A DNA stretch of 46,512 nucleotides from Bryobacteraceae bacterium (GTDB lineage Bacteria; Acidobacteriota; Terriglobia; Bryobacterales; Bryobacteraceae), in contig JACADU010000207.1 in NCBI GenBank assembly GCA_013388415.1, positions 1 through 46,512 on the forward strand. Direction: 5' to 3'. The position numbers were made by a program, and so were the translations under genes. The notes beneath the pieces were generated by a model, which saw nothing but the letters and a program-made list of their open reading frames with translations, was not told the origin of the DNA and did no database searches. Shown piece by piece: positions 28,989 to 38,139 of this stretch. Position 1 is the stretch's first letter. Every line of letters starts with the position of its first letter.

Positions 28989-29022
28989 ACTCTCAATCCT
29001 TAGTCGGGACCATCTCGGCCTG

Positions 29023-32000
29023 ATGAACACACGTCCGGTTGGGAAACAACTTTTTGGGGGTTGCTCCATGGTTGATCGCCGATTCTGGCAAGTCTGCTTG
29101 CTCTGCCTTCTCACACTTTCCTGGGGATCCTCGCTGATCGCCCAAACGACAAACGCATCGATTACCGGCATCATCACCGATGCTCAAGGCGGCGTCATTC
29201 CGAACGCCTCCGTCACAGCCACCAACACCTCGACGGGCGTTTCCCGCACCGTCACCACCAATGAGGCGGGCGTCTACACCATCTCGCCGCTGATTCCCGG
29301 CAACTATGAGCTCAAGATCACCAACGCCGGCTTCAAGACCAAAGTCCAGACCGGCATCATCCTGGAGACCGGCGCCGTGGTCAAGGTCGATGGACAGCTC
29401 GAAGTCGGCGCCGTCACTGAAAGCGTCGAAGTCACCGCCCAGGCGGCGATGCTGCAAACCCAGGAGACCTCGGTTGCCGGCGTGGTCACGCAAAGCCAGC
29501 TTGAGCGCATCCCGGTCAACGGGCGCAACTACACGCGGCTGCTCGTCCTGATGCCCGGCACCAGCGACATCCGCCGCAGCCAGGGCCGCGGCGACCTCTC
29601 CGGCACGCAAATGGTCTCCGTCAACGGCCAGCGCACGCAGGACAACAACTACACCATGGACGGCGTCGACAACAACATGATGTTCATGAACTCGCCCGGC
29701 GGCTCCCCGCCGATGGACGCCATCCAGGAGTTCCGCGTCGCCACCGGCAACTCCGCCGAGTTCGGGCGGTCGGCCGGAGCCAACGTGAACATCTCCATCA
29801 AGTCCGGGACGCGGGATCTCCACGGCAGCGTCTACGAGTACCTCCGCAACGAGAAGTTCGACGCCAACGAGTGGTTCGCCAACCGCCAGAGCCGCGGCAA
29901 AGTCCCCTTCCGCCAGAATCAGTACGGCGCTTCCGCGGGCGGTCCTCTCATCATTCCGAAGCTCTATAACGGACGCGATAAGACCTTCTGGTTCGGCTCT
30001 TGGGAAGGCTTCCGCTGGCGGCGCGGGCAGACGGCGCAGGCGACTGTTCCATTGGAGCCGATGCGGACCGGCAACTTCTCCTCGCTGCCGAATACAATCT
30101 TCGACCCGCTGACGGGAACGCTCGACTCCGCTGGGCGCATCATCCGGAAGCCGTTCGCTGGCAACATCATCCCCGCTGCCCGGATCAATGCCGGCATGAA
30201 GTCCGTGGTGGACTCCTTGTTGCCCCTCCCCAACCGCCCCGGCACGGTGAATAATCTGCTCGCGACCAAAGGGCAGCAACGGGATCGCGACATGTTCGTC
30301 GCACGAGTCGATCATACATTCGGGCAGAAAGACACCGTGTTTTTCAGAATGCTGGAGCAGCGGGTGAGCGAGAATATCCCCAATGTCTCGGGCCATTTCA
30401 ACAGCCTCAACAAGTATGACGTGTCCAACTACGGCGCGGGCTGGAATCACATCTTCAGCCCCACGGCCATTCTGGAGATCAAGTACGGCTTTAGCCATCC
30501 GAATAACCCCGGCTGCCCGAGCTACTCTGATGGGCTGACGCGCGCCGGCATCCTGGATGCGGCCAAAGTCAGCCTCTTCGACAAGGAGGCTCTCTGCGAC
30601 ACGCGCGTCACCTTTACTCCGCAGGGCTACCTGGGCAGCGGCGGCGGCGGCGGCGAGACCATCCTCGACCGCAACCACCAGTTCAACGGCAAATTCACGA
30701 AAATCATCGGCCGCCACAACATGAAGCTGGGCGGCGGCTACACCTGGCGCAACATGGACGCCGCTTACTCCAATCCGACAAACGGCACCGCGGATTTCTG
30801 GACGGCTGTTACCAGCTCAGCCGATGTGGCCAATAGCGGCAACTCGTTCGCCACCATGCTGCTCGGCTATCCCAGCTATATCCGGCGAGGCTTCACGGTG
30901 CCGCGCCTGTTCGCCCGCCAGCATTACCTGGAAGGCTTTTTCCAGGACGATTGGCGCGTCACCGACAAGTTGACGATTAATCTTGGCATCCGCTGGGAGT
31001 CAGGCATGCGGCCATGGGACACCAACGACGCGCTCGGCAACCTGCTGGTGACCCACGATGGCACCGGCTACAAGGCTGAGTTGATGTGGGCCGGCGTCAA
31101 TCCCATGACCGACCCTGTGACGGGCAAGGCGAATCAGCCGCCGAAGACCCTGGGCTATGGCAGGAGCCTGATGCGCAGCGACATGAACAACTGGGCCCCC
31201 CGCATCGGCATCGCCTATCAGATGAACGCAAAGACCGTTATCCGCGCGGGCGCCGGCGTTTTCTTCAACTCCACCTTTATGCAGGAAATCAACGACCTGC
31301 GCAAGTTCTGGCCCTATCTCCCGCAGCAGGAGATCAGCTACAACCGTGGAGCGACGCCCGATTTCTCCATCAACGACAAAGGGCCGAGTTTCGACTCCAC
31401 CCAGGCCATCGGCGGCTGGCCGCAAAACCCCAACAACCGCTCCCCGTACTCTCAGCAGTGGAACCTGTTCGTGCAGCGGCAACTCCTCTCCGACATGACG
31501 GTGGACGTCGGCTACGTCGGTTCCTCCAATAAGAAACAGATCGGCTACGTCGGCTGGAACAACGCGCCCACGCCGTCGCCCCTGCCGATCAACCCCCGGC
31601 GCATCCTTGCCTCCTCCGGCTTCACCGGCAACATGGACGGCGGCTCCAATAAGTTCAACTCCGAGTACAACGCGTTCCAGGCCAAGCTGACCAAGCGTTT
31701 CTCCAAGGGCTTGCAGATCCTCGCCAACTACACATGGGGCAAGGTGATGGACGACCAGTCCTCTTTGGCCGAGGGCAAGTACATGAACATGTTCGACATC
31801 AGAAAAGACTGGTCGCGGGCAAGCTATGACATCAAGCACGCCTTCAAGGTGGGCTACGTCTACGATCTGCCGTTCGGGAAAGGGCGCGCCTTCGGCGCCG
31901 GCTGGAACGGCATCACGGAAGCCGTGCTCGGCGGCTGGGCGCTGGAAGGCATCATCCAATTGCAGTCCGGCGTCGCCTCGAACCTGAGAACCGGCATCGA

Positions 32001-32370
32001 CCGCGCCAACGTCGGCAAGACCGCCGAGCGCCCGAACCTGCTTCGCAACCCCAACCTGCCCAAGGAACAGCGAACCGTCGACCGGTGGTTCGATACTTCC
32101 GCCGCCGTCATGCCCGACTTCTTCACGTGGGGCAACGCCGGAGCCTTTGTCCTCGAAGACGACGGACGCGCCGTCTGGGACATCTCCATCGCCAAACGCT
32201 TCCGCCTCGCCGAGCGGCACTCGCTCGAGTTCCGCACCGAGATGTTCAACTTCCCGAATCATCCCGACTTCGGATCTCCGGGGACCACGTTGAACACCGC
32301 CGCCTACGGGGTGATCAGCGGCGCGACCGCGGCGCGGCAGATTCAGTTCGCCCTCCGTTACATGTTCTAA
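29023..32370 (+). CDS. Oar-like TonB-dependent receptor with carboxypeptidase-regulatory-like domain
   Basis: ASITGIITDAQGGVIPNASVTATNTSTGVSRTVTTNEAGVYTISPL..., plug and barrel, C-terminal ALRYMF; alternative ATG at 29068 after GGGGG. Confidence 0.9.
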   Translation: MNTRPVGKQLFGGCSMVDRRFWQVCLLCLLTLSWGSSLIAQTTNASITGIITDAQGGVIPNASVTATNTSTGVSRTVTTNEAGVYTISPLIPGNYELKITNAGFKTKVQTGIILETGAVVKVDGQLEVGAVTESVEVTAQAAMLQTQETSVAGVVTQSQLERIPVNGRNYTRLLVLMPGTSDIRRSQGRGDLSGTQMVSVNGQRTQDNNYTMDGVDNNMMFMNSPGGSPPMDAIQEFRVATGNSAEFGRSAGANVNISIKSGTRDLHGSVYEYLRNEKFDANEWFANRQSRGKVPFRQNQYGASAGGPLIIPKLYNGRDKTFWFGSWEGFRWRRGQTAQATVPLEPMRTGNFSSLPNTIFDPLTGTLDSAGRIIRKPFAGNIIPAARINAGMKSVVDSLLPLPNRPGTVNNLLATKGQQRDRDMFVARVDHTFGQKDTVFFRMLEQRVSENIPNVSGHFNSLNKYDVSNYGAGWNHIFSPTAILEIKYGFSHPNNPGCPSYSDGLTRAGILDAAKVSLFDKEALCDTRVTFTPQGYLGSGGGGGETILDRNHQFNGKFTKIIGRHNMKLGGGYTWRNMDAAYSNPTNGTADFWTAVTSSADVANSGNSFATMLLGYPSYIRRGFTVPRLFARQHYLEGFFQDDWRVTDKLTINLGIRWESGMRPWDTNDALGNLLVTHDGTGYKAELMWAGVNPMTDPVTGKANQPPKTLGYGRSLMRSDMNNWAPRIGIAYQMNAKTVIRAGAGVFFNSTFMQEINDLRKFWPYLPQQEISYNRGATPDFSINDKGPSFDSTQAIGGWPQNPNNRSPYSQQWNLFVQRQLLSDMTVDVGYVGSSNKKQIGYVGWNNAPTPSPLPINPRRILASSGFTGNMDGGSNKFNSEYNAFQAKLTKRFSKGLQILANYTWGKVMDDQSSLAEGKYMNMFDIRKDWSRASYDIKHAFKVGYVYDLPFGKGRAFGAGWNGITEAVLGGWALEGIIQLQSGVASNLRTGIDRANVGKTAERPNLLRNPNLPKEQRTVDRWFDTSAAVMPDFFTWGNAGAFVLEDDGRAVWDISIAKRFRLAERHSLEFRTEMFNFPNHPDFGSPGTTLNTAAYGVISGATAARQIQFALRYMF

Positions 32371-32394
32371 TTGGAAACAGACTGAAGTGACTGT

Positions 32395-32433
32395 AAAATC
32401 CCGCGGGTCCTGGCAAGACTCGCGGGATTTTTT
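32395..32433 (+). terminator. Rho-independent terminator/attenuator
   Basis: AAAATCCCGCG - 15 nt loop - CGCGGGATTTTTT: 11-bp perfect stem plus U-tract. Confidence 0.85.
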
Positions 32434-32449
32434 CGAATGGAGTACAAAT

Positions 32450-34198
32450 ATGACCAGGCGATTATTCCATCTATTCGTTCCAGCGCTCGTGCTCGCCGCA
32501 GCCGCGGCTCCGGCGCAGGATCGCTTCGCAACTGAAACCGCGAAGGCGCTGAAGCGCTTTGACGGCATCAAATTCGGCATGTTCATCCATTGGGGTCTCT
32601 ACGCGATCCCGGCGGGCGAATGGAAAGGCAGGTACGTCCGCGGCATCGGCGAGTGGATCATGTTCCGCGAGCGCATCCCCGTCAAGGAATACGAACAGCT
32701 CGCCGGACAGTTCAACCCTGTGAAGTTCAACGGCGATGAATGGGCGCAATTGGCTCAGGATGCCGGGATGCGCTACATGGTCATCACCTCCAAGCACCAC
32801 GACGGCTTCGCCATGTTCAAGTCCGCCGCCTCCAAGTACAACATCGTGGACGCCACCCCCTACGCCAGGGACCCGATGAAGGAACTCTCGGCGGCTTGCG
32901 CCCGGCGGGGGATCGATTTCGGGTTCTATTACTCGCAGGATCAGGACTGGCACGAGCCAGGCGGCCGCGGAAATAACTGGGATTTCCCTGAAAAACGCGA
33001 CGCCCAGCCATATCTTGAGCAGAAAGTTTTTCCGCAGGTGAAGGAAATCCTCAGCGGCTACGGGAAACTCGGCCTGATCTGGTTCGACACCCCGGGGATG
33101 CTTTCCGAGAAGCAGGTGGACGGTTTGCGCGCCCAGGTGAAGACGCTTCAGCCCTCCTGCCTCATCAACAGCCGCATTGGACACAACCGCGGCGACTACG
33201 CCCAGACCGGCGACAACGCCATCCCCATCCAGGTCTACCTCCAGGACGGCAAGTGGGAAGTGCCAGCCACCCTCAACGACACCTGGGGCTATAAGAAGAA
33301 CGACAATAACTGGAAAGACCCGCGCGACCTCGTCGCCAAACTCGCCGACATCGTGAGCAAGGGTGGCAACTACCTGCTCAACGTCGGCCCCACCGCTGAG
33401 GGAGTGATTCCGGAGGCGAGCCAGAAGATACTCCGCTCCATCGGCAAGTGGCTCGAAGTGAACGGCGAGTCGATCTATGGAACGTCGCCGAGCCCTCTCT
33501 ACTTCCCTGACATCACTTGGCGCGTCACCGTCAAACCCGGCAAGGTCTACCTCCACATCCTCAACTGGCCCGGAACGAAGCTGGAAATCCAGGGACTCGA
33601 AAGCCAGGTCAAAAAAGCCTGGTTCCTCGCCAACAAGGCTTCCGTGCAGTTCTCCCAGAAAGGTCCTGCCCTCGCCCTGACTCTGCCCCCGAAGCCAGTC
33701 GATCCATGGGACTCAGTCATCGTCCTCGAGATCGCTGATCAGCAGCCGAAGATCGCCGAAGGCTACCGCGCCGGTCAACTGCCCCAACGCCTCGACCTCC
33801 ACGCCTGGATCGCCCGCCTGCGCGGCGAGGAGATCCGCTACGATTGGACAACCGCCAGCGCCAGCAACTTCCGCCGCTTCGAGCGCGAGTCCAATTCTCT
33901 CGCCTGGTACCCCTACAAGAGCCTCAACGGCGTCTACGACGTCGAAATCACCTACGCCTGCGATGACGCAATCGCCGGCAGCAAGTTCCGCCTCGCCTCC
34001 GAGCGCCGCGGCGCTCCCCCTGATGGCGTGATCGAAGGCGTTGTCGAAGGCACAGGCGGAGCGTTCGTGACCCGGAAACTCGCCGGCTCGCTCCCGGTCC
34101 GTCCGGCCACCGAGACAATCACCTTCGGCCTCACCGGTGACGACAAGTCCGCCGCCGTGAAGGTACGGAAGATCACGCTCGTCCGTCGCGCGGGGTAA
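32450..34198 (+). CDS. GH29-like alpha-L-fucosidase
   Basis: Signal peptide, RFDGIKFGMFIHWGLYAIPAGEW, YMVITSKHHDGFAMFKS, GKLGLIWFDTPGM, KGGNYLLNVGPTAEGVIP. Confidence 0.92.
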   Translation: MTRRLFHLFVPALVLAAAAAPAQDRFATETAKALKRFDGIKFGMFIHWGLYAIPAGEWKGRYVRGIGEWIMFRERIPVKEYEQLAGQFNPVKFNGDEWAQLAQDAGMRYMVITSKHHDGFAMFKSAASKYNIVDATPYARDPMKELSAACARRGIDFGFYYSQDQDWHEPGGRGNNWDFPEKRDAQPYLEQKVFPQVKEILSGYGKLGLIWFDTPGMLSEKQVDGLRAQVKTLQPSCLINSRIGHNRGDYAQTGDNAIPIQVYLQDGKWEVPATLNDTWGYKKNDNNWKDPRDLVAKLADIVSKGGNYLLNVGPTAEGVIPEASQKILRSIGKWLEVNGESIYGTSPSPLYFPDITWRVTVKPGKVYLHILNWPGTKLEIQGLESQVKKAWFLANKASVQFSQKGPALALTLPPKPVDPWDSVIVLEIADQQPKIAEGYRAGQLPQRLDLHAWIARLRGEEIRYDWTTASASNFRRFERESNSLAWYPYKSLNGVYDVEITYACDDAIAGSKFRLASERRGAPPDGVIEGVVEGTGGAFVTRKLAGSLPVRPATETITFGLTGDDKSAAVKVRKITLVRRAG

Positions 34199-34213
34199 CG
34201 CCCCCCCGCTTGC

Positions 34214-34693
34214 CTAGCCGGCGGCGTGCGCAAACGCCAGCACACTCGGCTTGACGAGCTGTTCCCAATCCTCCGTCGACATCCAGACGACGTCCCGGTG
34301 CGTGCCGGCATTGAAGCAGATCTGCTCCTCCGCCAGCAGCAGCCCGTCCACCCAAACGGGCATTTCGAACAGCGTCCCGTTTCCGAACGGCGGCATCGCG
34401 CCAAGTTCGCAGTTCGGGAACAGCTTCTCCAGCTCGTGCTCGGTGGCCAGCCGGAGATGGTGCGTCCCGAAGGCGGCACGGAGTTCGTCGAGATCAACGA
34501 TCCGGTCCCCCGGCAGCACCGCCATGGCGAACCCATCCTCGCTGTGAACCACAACGACCTTGGCGAAACAGCGTGGGGGGACGTGCTCCGCCCGGGCGGT
34601 CTCCCGCGCTGTGTAGGTCAGCGGATGCTGGTCGTGCCGGTAGGCCAGATCTCTCATTTCGAGCAGTGCGACGAGTTGATCGAGAGTCTTCAT
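34214..34693 (-). CDS. YbaK/ProX-type aminoacyl-tRNA deacylase-like protein
   Basis: MKTLDQLVALLEMRDLAYRHDQHPLTYTARETARAEHVPPRCFAKVVVV..., GAMPPFGNGTLFEMPVWVD. Confidence 0.82.
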   Translation of the reverse strand: MKTLDQLVALLEMRDLAYRHDQHPLTYTARETARAEHVPPRCFAKVVVVHSEDGFAMAVLPGDRIVDLDELRAAFGTHHLRLATEHELEKLFPNCELGAMPPFGNGTLFEMPVWVDGLLLAEEQICFNAGTHRDVVWMSTEDWEQLVKPSVLAFAHAAG

Positions 34694-34800
34694 ATGAGGC
34701 TCCTCTCCCCTTTCAAATACACCGTCTGGAGATGAAAGAAAAGGGGCTTGTTGGGCGGAGCCCGCCATTCCACCCCGCTGCTGTGGTGGACTGTTTGGGT

Positions 34801-35847
34801 ATGTTGCTGGTCTTCTTGATCTTGTTCACCCTCCCGCTCGGAGCTCAGTGGCGCGAGGTCGAGCGGCTCGTCGAGCAGTTCAGGGCGAAAGAAAGCGCCC
34901 CCGCCGTTTCTGTCGCCGCCTCCCTCAAAGACGGAACTCTCCTCACCGCAGCCCGCGGCTGGGCAGACCTTGAAAACGAAGTCGCCGCCACCCCCTTCTC
35001 CATGTTCCGCCTCGCCTCCGTCTCCAAGCCCTTCACCGCCGTCGCCGCCCTCAAGCTCGCCGAACAGGGCGCCCTCGACCTCGACGCCCCTGTCGAAAAA
35101 TACGTGCCCTCCTGGCCCGCGAAACAATGGCCGGTCACCGTCCGGCAGCTCCTCGCTAACCTTGGCGGCGTCAGGCACTATCGCGCCGACGGCTCGGACT
35201 TCAACTCGACCGTCCACTACTGGTCCACGCGGGAAGCCCTCGCCGCCTTCTCCTCCGATCCCCTCCTCCACGAACCCGGCACAAAGTATCTCTACTCGAG
35301 CTATGGATTCACTCTGGCCGGCGCCGCCATCGAAGCCGCCGCCGGCTTGCCATACCCCGAAGCCGTCGCCGCGCTCGTCCTCCGTCCGGCTGAAATCGAA
35401 CGCATGCGCGCTGACGACCATTTCGCCATCATCCCCGGACGGGTCCGCGGCTACCGCAAGACCCCCGGCGGTGAAATTCAGAATTGCCCCCTCGCCGACA
35501 CCAGCTCCAAAACCCCGGCAGGCGGTTGGGTCGCCACCGCCGCCGACGTTGTCAGGTTCGCCCGCGCTCTCCTCGATGGCCGCCTCATCAAACCCGAAAG
35601 CCTCCAGGCGATGCTCGAACGCCAGCGCCTCAAGGACGGCTCCCGCACCAGCTACGGCCTCGGCATGGGCATCCTCCGCGACGCCGCCCCAAGGGTCTAT
35701 GGCCACTCCGGAGGACAGCAGGGAGCCAGCGCGTACCTCGCCTTCTCTCCCGAATTGAAGACCGCCGTCGCGGTCCTTGTGAACCTCGAGGGCGTCAACA
35801 CGCGGCCGCTCGCCGAAGCCATCCTGGCAGAGTTGCAGAAACCCTAG
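34801..35847 (+). CDS. secreted serine hydrolase, LACTB/class C beta-lactamase-like
   Basis: SVSK (SxxK), LYSSYGFTLAG, YGHSGGQQG; signal peptide MLLVFLILFTLPLGAQ. Confidence 0.87.
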   Translation: MLLVFLILFTLPLGAQWREVERLVEQFRAKESAPAVSVAASLKDGTLLTAARGWADLENEVAATPFSMFRLASVSKPFTAVAALKLAEQGALDLDAPVEKYVPSWPAKQWPVTVRQLLANLGGVRHYRADGSDFNSTVHYWSTREALAAFSSDPLLHEPGTKYLYSSYGFTLAGAAIEAAAGLPYPEAVAALVLRPAEIERMRADDHFAIIPGRVRGYRKTPGGEIQNCPLADTSSKTPAGGWVATAADVVRFARALLDGRLIKPESLQAMLERQRLKDGSRTSYGLGMGILRDAAPRVYGHSGGQQGASAYLAFSPELKTAVAVLVNLEGVNTRPLAEAILAELQKP

Positions 35848-35896
35848 CCGCGTTGCTCTGGCAGGCAACAAGGATGCCTGCCTGGCCACTCCCGAA

Positions 35897-36319
35897 TCAG
35901 ACGGCGTGAACCATGCGGCCGTAGGCGCCAAGAGCGCTATTGGCCGAGAGGAGGGTGAGACCGGAGACGGCAGCCTGGGCAATCAGCATGCGGTCGAACG
36001 GGTCGCGGTGGAGCCACGGAAGGCGTTCGATATGACGCGCGTGCGCGGCGCTGACGGGGAGGCTTTCAAACCCCGCGGCCGCGAGTTGGGGTTCAAAGCC
36101 GGCGGGGAGGCGCAGTTTGCCCAGGCTCGCCTTGAGCCAGATCTCCCACATGGTGGCCGCGCTGACGAAGATGGTGTTTTCCGGCTGAGCGATCAATTCG
36201 CGGGCCGCTCGTGAGAGCGCCGGATTGTCGTCGAGCCACCAAAGCAGGAGTTCAATCAGGGCAGAGAGCTGAGCTTTGGCCTCGCAGATGTTCTTGATGA
36301 CCACGATTGATTTCAGCAC
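35897..36319 (-). pseudogene. Phd-VapC deletion fusion: antitoxin N-terminus joined to a PIN toxin lacking its first catalytic strand
   Basis: MLKSIVVIKNICEAKAQLSALIE (Phd-like) runs directly into LLLWWLDDNPALSRAARELIAQPENTIFVSAATMWEIWLKA (VapC-like). Confidence 0.72.
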
Positions 36320-36323
36320 GGTC

Positions 36324-36339
36324 AGACCAAGTCTGGTCT
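36324..36339. promoter_or_regulatory. palindromic operator candidate upstream of the fused Phd-VapC ORF
   Basis: AGACCA-AGTC-TGGTCT, 4 bp upstream of the GTG start on the minus strand. Confidence 0.35.
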
Positions 36340-36490
36340 TGAACGGAGACGACTGGCCGGAGTTGTTCGGGGCGAATCGGAACCGGGAGATGCGGGACCA
36401 GGATGTGAAGGCGTGGGTGAACCGGGTGGGGGGACGCAGGTAGAGTAACGGGCGGCAATCAGAAGAGAGCAGGCGGCTGCTGGCGCAGCG

Positions 36491-37408
36491 TCAGTCTGCC
36501 GCGCCGGAACGGGCGAAAAGCCCGTCGCGCGCCGTCTCCGAGATTCGGATCACCGCGGGATGCTTGATTCTCCGCTCCACCGAGATGACGTAAAAGGTCT
36601 CAACCACCGACGGCAGCACCCCGATACGCGCCACCGAGTACCGCCGCTTCACTTCCGCCTCGATCGCGGCGGGCGCCACGAAAACCCCCGCTCCCGCCTC
36701 GCCGAACGTCTTCATCAGGGCGCTGTCTTTGAACTCGCCCACCACGCGAGGCCTCACGTTTTGCGAGTCGAACCACTGGTCCAGCGAGCGCCTCAATCTC
36801 GAACCCTCCATCGGCAGCAGAAACGGCGCCCCCTCCAGGCACGCCGGAAATCCCTTGCGGTACATCTTCGCAAGCGGCGGCGCCGCAAACAAAACCGCCG
36901 GACACGAACCCAACAGGTGGTTGTAGGCCTTCACGCGCGCCCCCGTCCCCACCGGCGTGTCCGAGATGACCATGTCGAGCTTGTGATCGGCCAGCGCCAG
37001 CAAGAGACTCTCCGGCGTGTCCTCCTGGCAGATCAGTTGAACCGGCTCTTCCAGCTTCATCGCCGGCTCGAGAATCCGATAGGCGATGAGTTTGGGCAAC
37101 ATGTCGGAAACGCCTACCAGCAGCCGCGCCGGGCGCTTCCCCGGCTTGCCCCGCAAAACGTTTTGCAGCTCCCGCCCAAGTCCGAAAATCTCCTCCGCAT
37201 ACGCATACACAACCCGTCCGGTTTCGGTCAGCGCCAGTCCTCGCCCCGCTTTCTCGAAAAGCTTCTCGCCCAGCGAATCCTCCAGCCGCTTGATCTGCCC
37301 GCTCACCGTCGGCTGCGCTAGCAGCAGCTTTTCGCACGCCCGCGCGATGCTGCCTTCCCTGGCTGCGGTCCAGAAGTACAGCAGATGATGGTAATTCAAC
37401 CACTCCAT
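36491..37408 (-). CDS. LysR-family regulator, NhaR-like
   Basis: MEWLNYHHLLYFWTAAREGSIARACEKLLLAQPTVSGQIKRLEDSLGEKLFEKAGRGLALTETG wHTH and LysR substrate-binding domain. Confidence 0.88.
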   Translation of the reverse strand: MEWLNYHHLLYFWTAAREGSIARACEKLLLAQPTVSGQIKRLEDSLGEKLFEKAGRGLALTETGRVVYAYAEEIFGLGRELQNVLRGKPGKRPARLLVGVSDMLPKLIAYRILEPAMKLEEPVQLICQEDTPESLLLALADHKLDMVISDTPVGTGARVKAYNHLLGSCPAVLFAAPPLAKMYRKGFPACLEGAPFLLPMEGSRLRRSLDQWFDSQNVRPRVVGEFKDSALMKTFGEAGAGVFVAPAAIEAEVKRRYSVARIGVLPSVVETFYVISVERRIKHPAVIRISETARDGLFARSGAAD

Positions 37409-37461
37409 TGCCACACTCTACCCCTTGTTCCGGCTCCGAAGTGGCCATCCCGTCAGGGTGG

Positions 37462-37501
37462 GGCAGGCTTAAGCCCGCGGCGCGCCGGGCTGAAGCCTGC
37501 C
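37462..37501. repeat. REP-like imperfect palindrome
   Basis: GGCAGGCTTAAGCCCG - CGGCGCGC - CGGGCTGAAGCCTGCC, 15/16 complementary arms, between two minus-strand genes. Confidence 0.65.
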
Positions 37502-37507
37502 GCCCGA

Positions 37508-37954
37508 TTAGCGGCTCAGCCGCTTCGCCGTCTGCTGCAGCAGCTCCGCCCGCTTGGCGATGCCGTCCGAGTAAGCGCGCAGCATCGAACGGTTCTTCTT
37601 TACGTCGCCATCGCTCAGAAGGCTGTTCTTCTGGTCGCTGAAGATCAGAAGCAGCTCGGCCTTCGTCTTCACCAGCTCCCAGTCCTTCTTCTGCTGCCCG
37701 GTCAGGTTCGGATTCGTCGATTCGAAGGCCGCCAGATCGCTCCGCAGTTCCTTGATGTCGTTGCTCAGCGCTTCCGACTTCGCCTTGACAGCCTCGAAGT
37801 CGGGCTGCTTGTTCTTGAGCTGCATGCTGATCTCTTGGGCGTCTCGCTGGATCTTGGCGGCGTCGCCGATGATGCTCTGAAAAGTGTTGGTGTCGGCGGT
37901 CGCCCCCGTGGCGGCGAACGCGAATGCGGCTGTCAAGCTGAGGATGGTCTTCAT
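37508..37954 (-). CDS. secreted alpha-helical hypothetical protein
   Basis: MKTILSLTAAFAFAATGATADTNTFQSIIGDAAKIQRDAQEISMQLKNK...; signal peptide and heptad-like helices. Confidence 0.7.
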   Translation of the reverse strand: MKTILSLTAAFAFAATGATADTNTFQSIIGDAAKIQRDAQEISMQLKNKQPDFEAVKAKSEALSNDIKELRSDLAAFESTNPNLTGQQKKDWELVKTKAELLLIFSDQKNSLLSDGDVKKNRSMLRAYSDGIAKRAELLQQTAKRLSR

Positions 37955-38139
37955 GGTTGTCTCCTTGTGTTGGTGTCTCGATCTTCGGAGCCCGCGTCTC
38001 GGAGCCCCTTGCTCGCACACCTGAGGAGATTCGTCCCGCTCATGAATCGTTTCTTAGGAAGTTTCGACGCCAATCATCGGCTTTTCCGATGAATGGGCGA
38101 TACGTTCAGGCCGCCCGGTCCGCCAGCCTGCGGGACTGC

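Noticed and set aside
36252-36458. 68 aa minus-strand ORF upstream of and overlapping the Phd-VapC fusion
   Set aside because: Proline/histidine-rich with no motif; overlaps the better supported fusion ORF in another frame.
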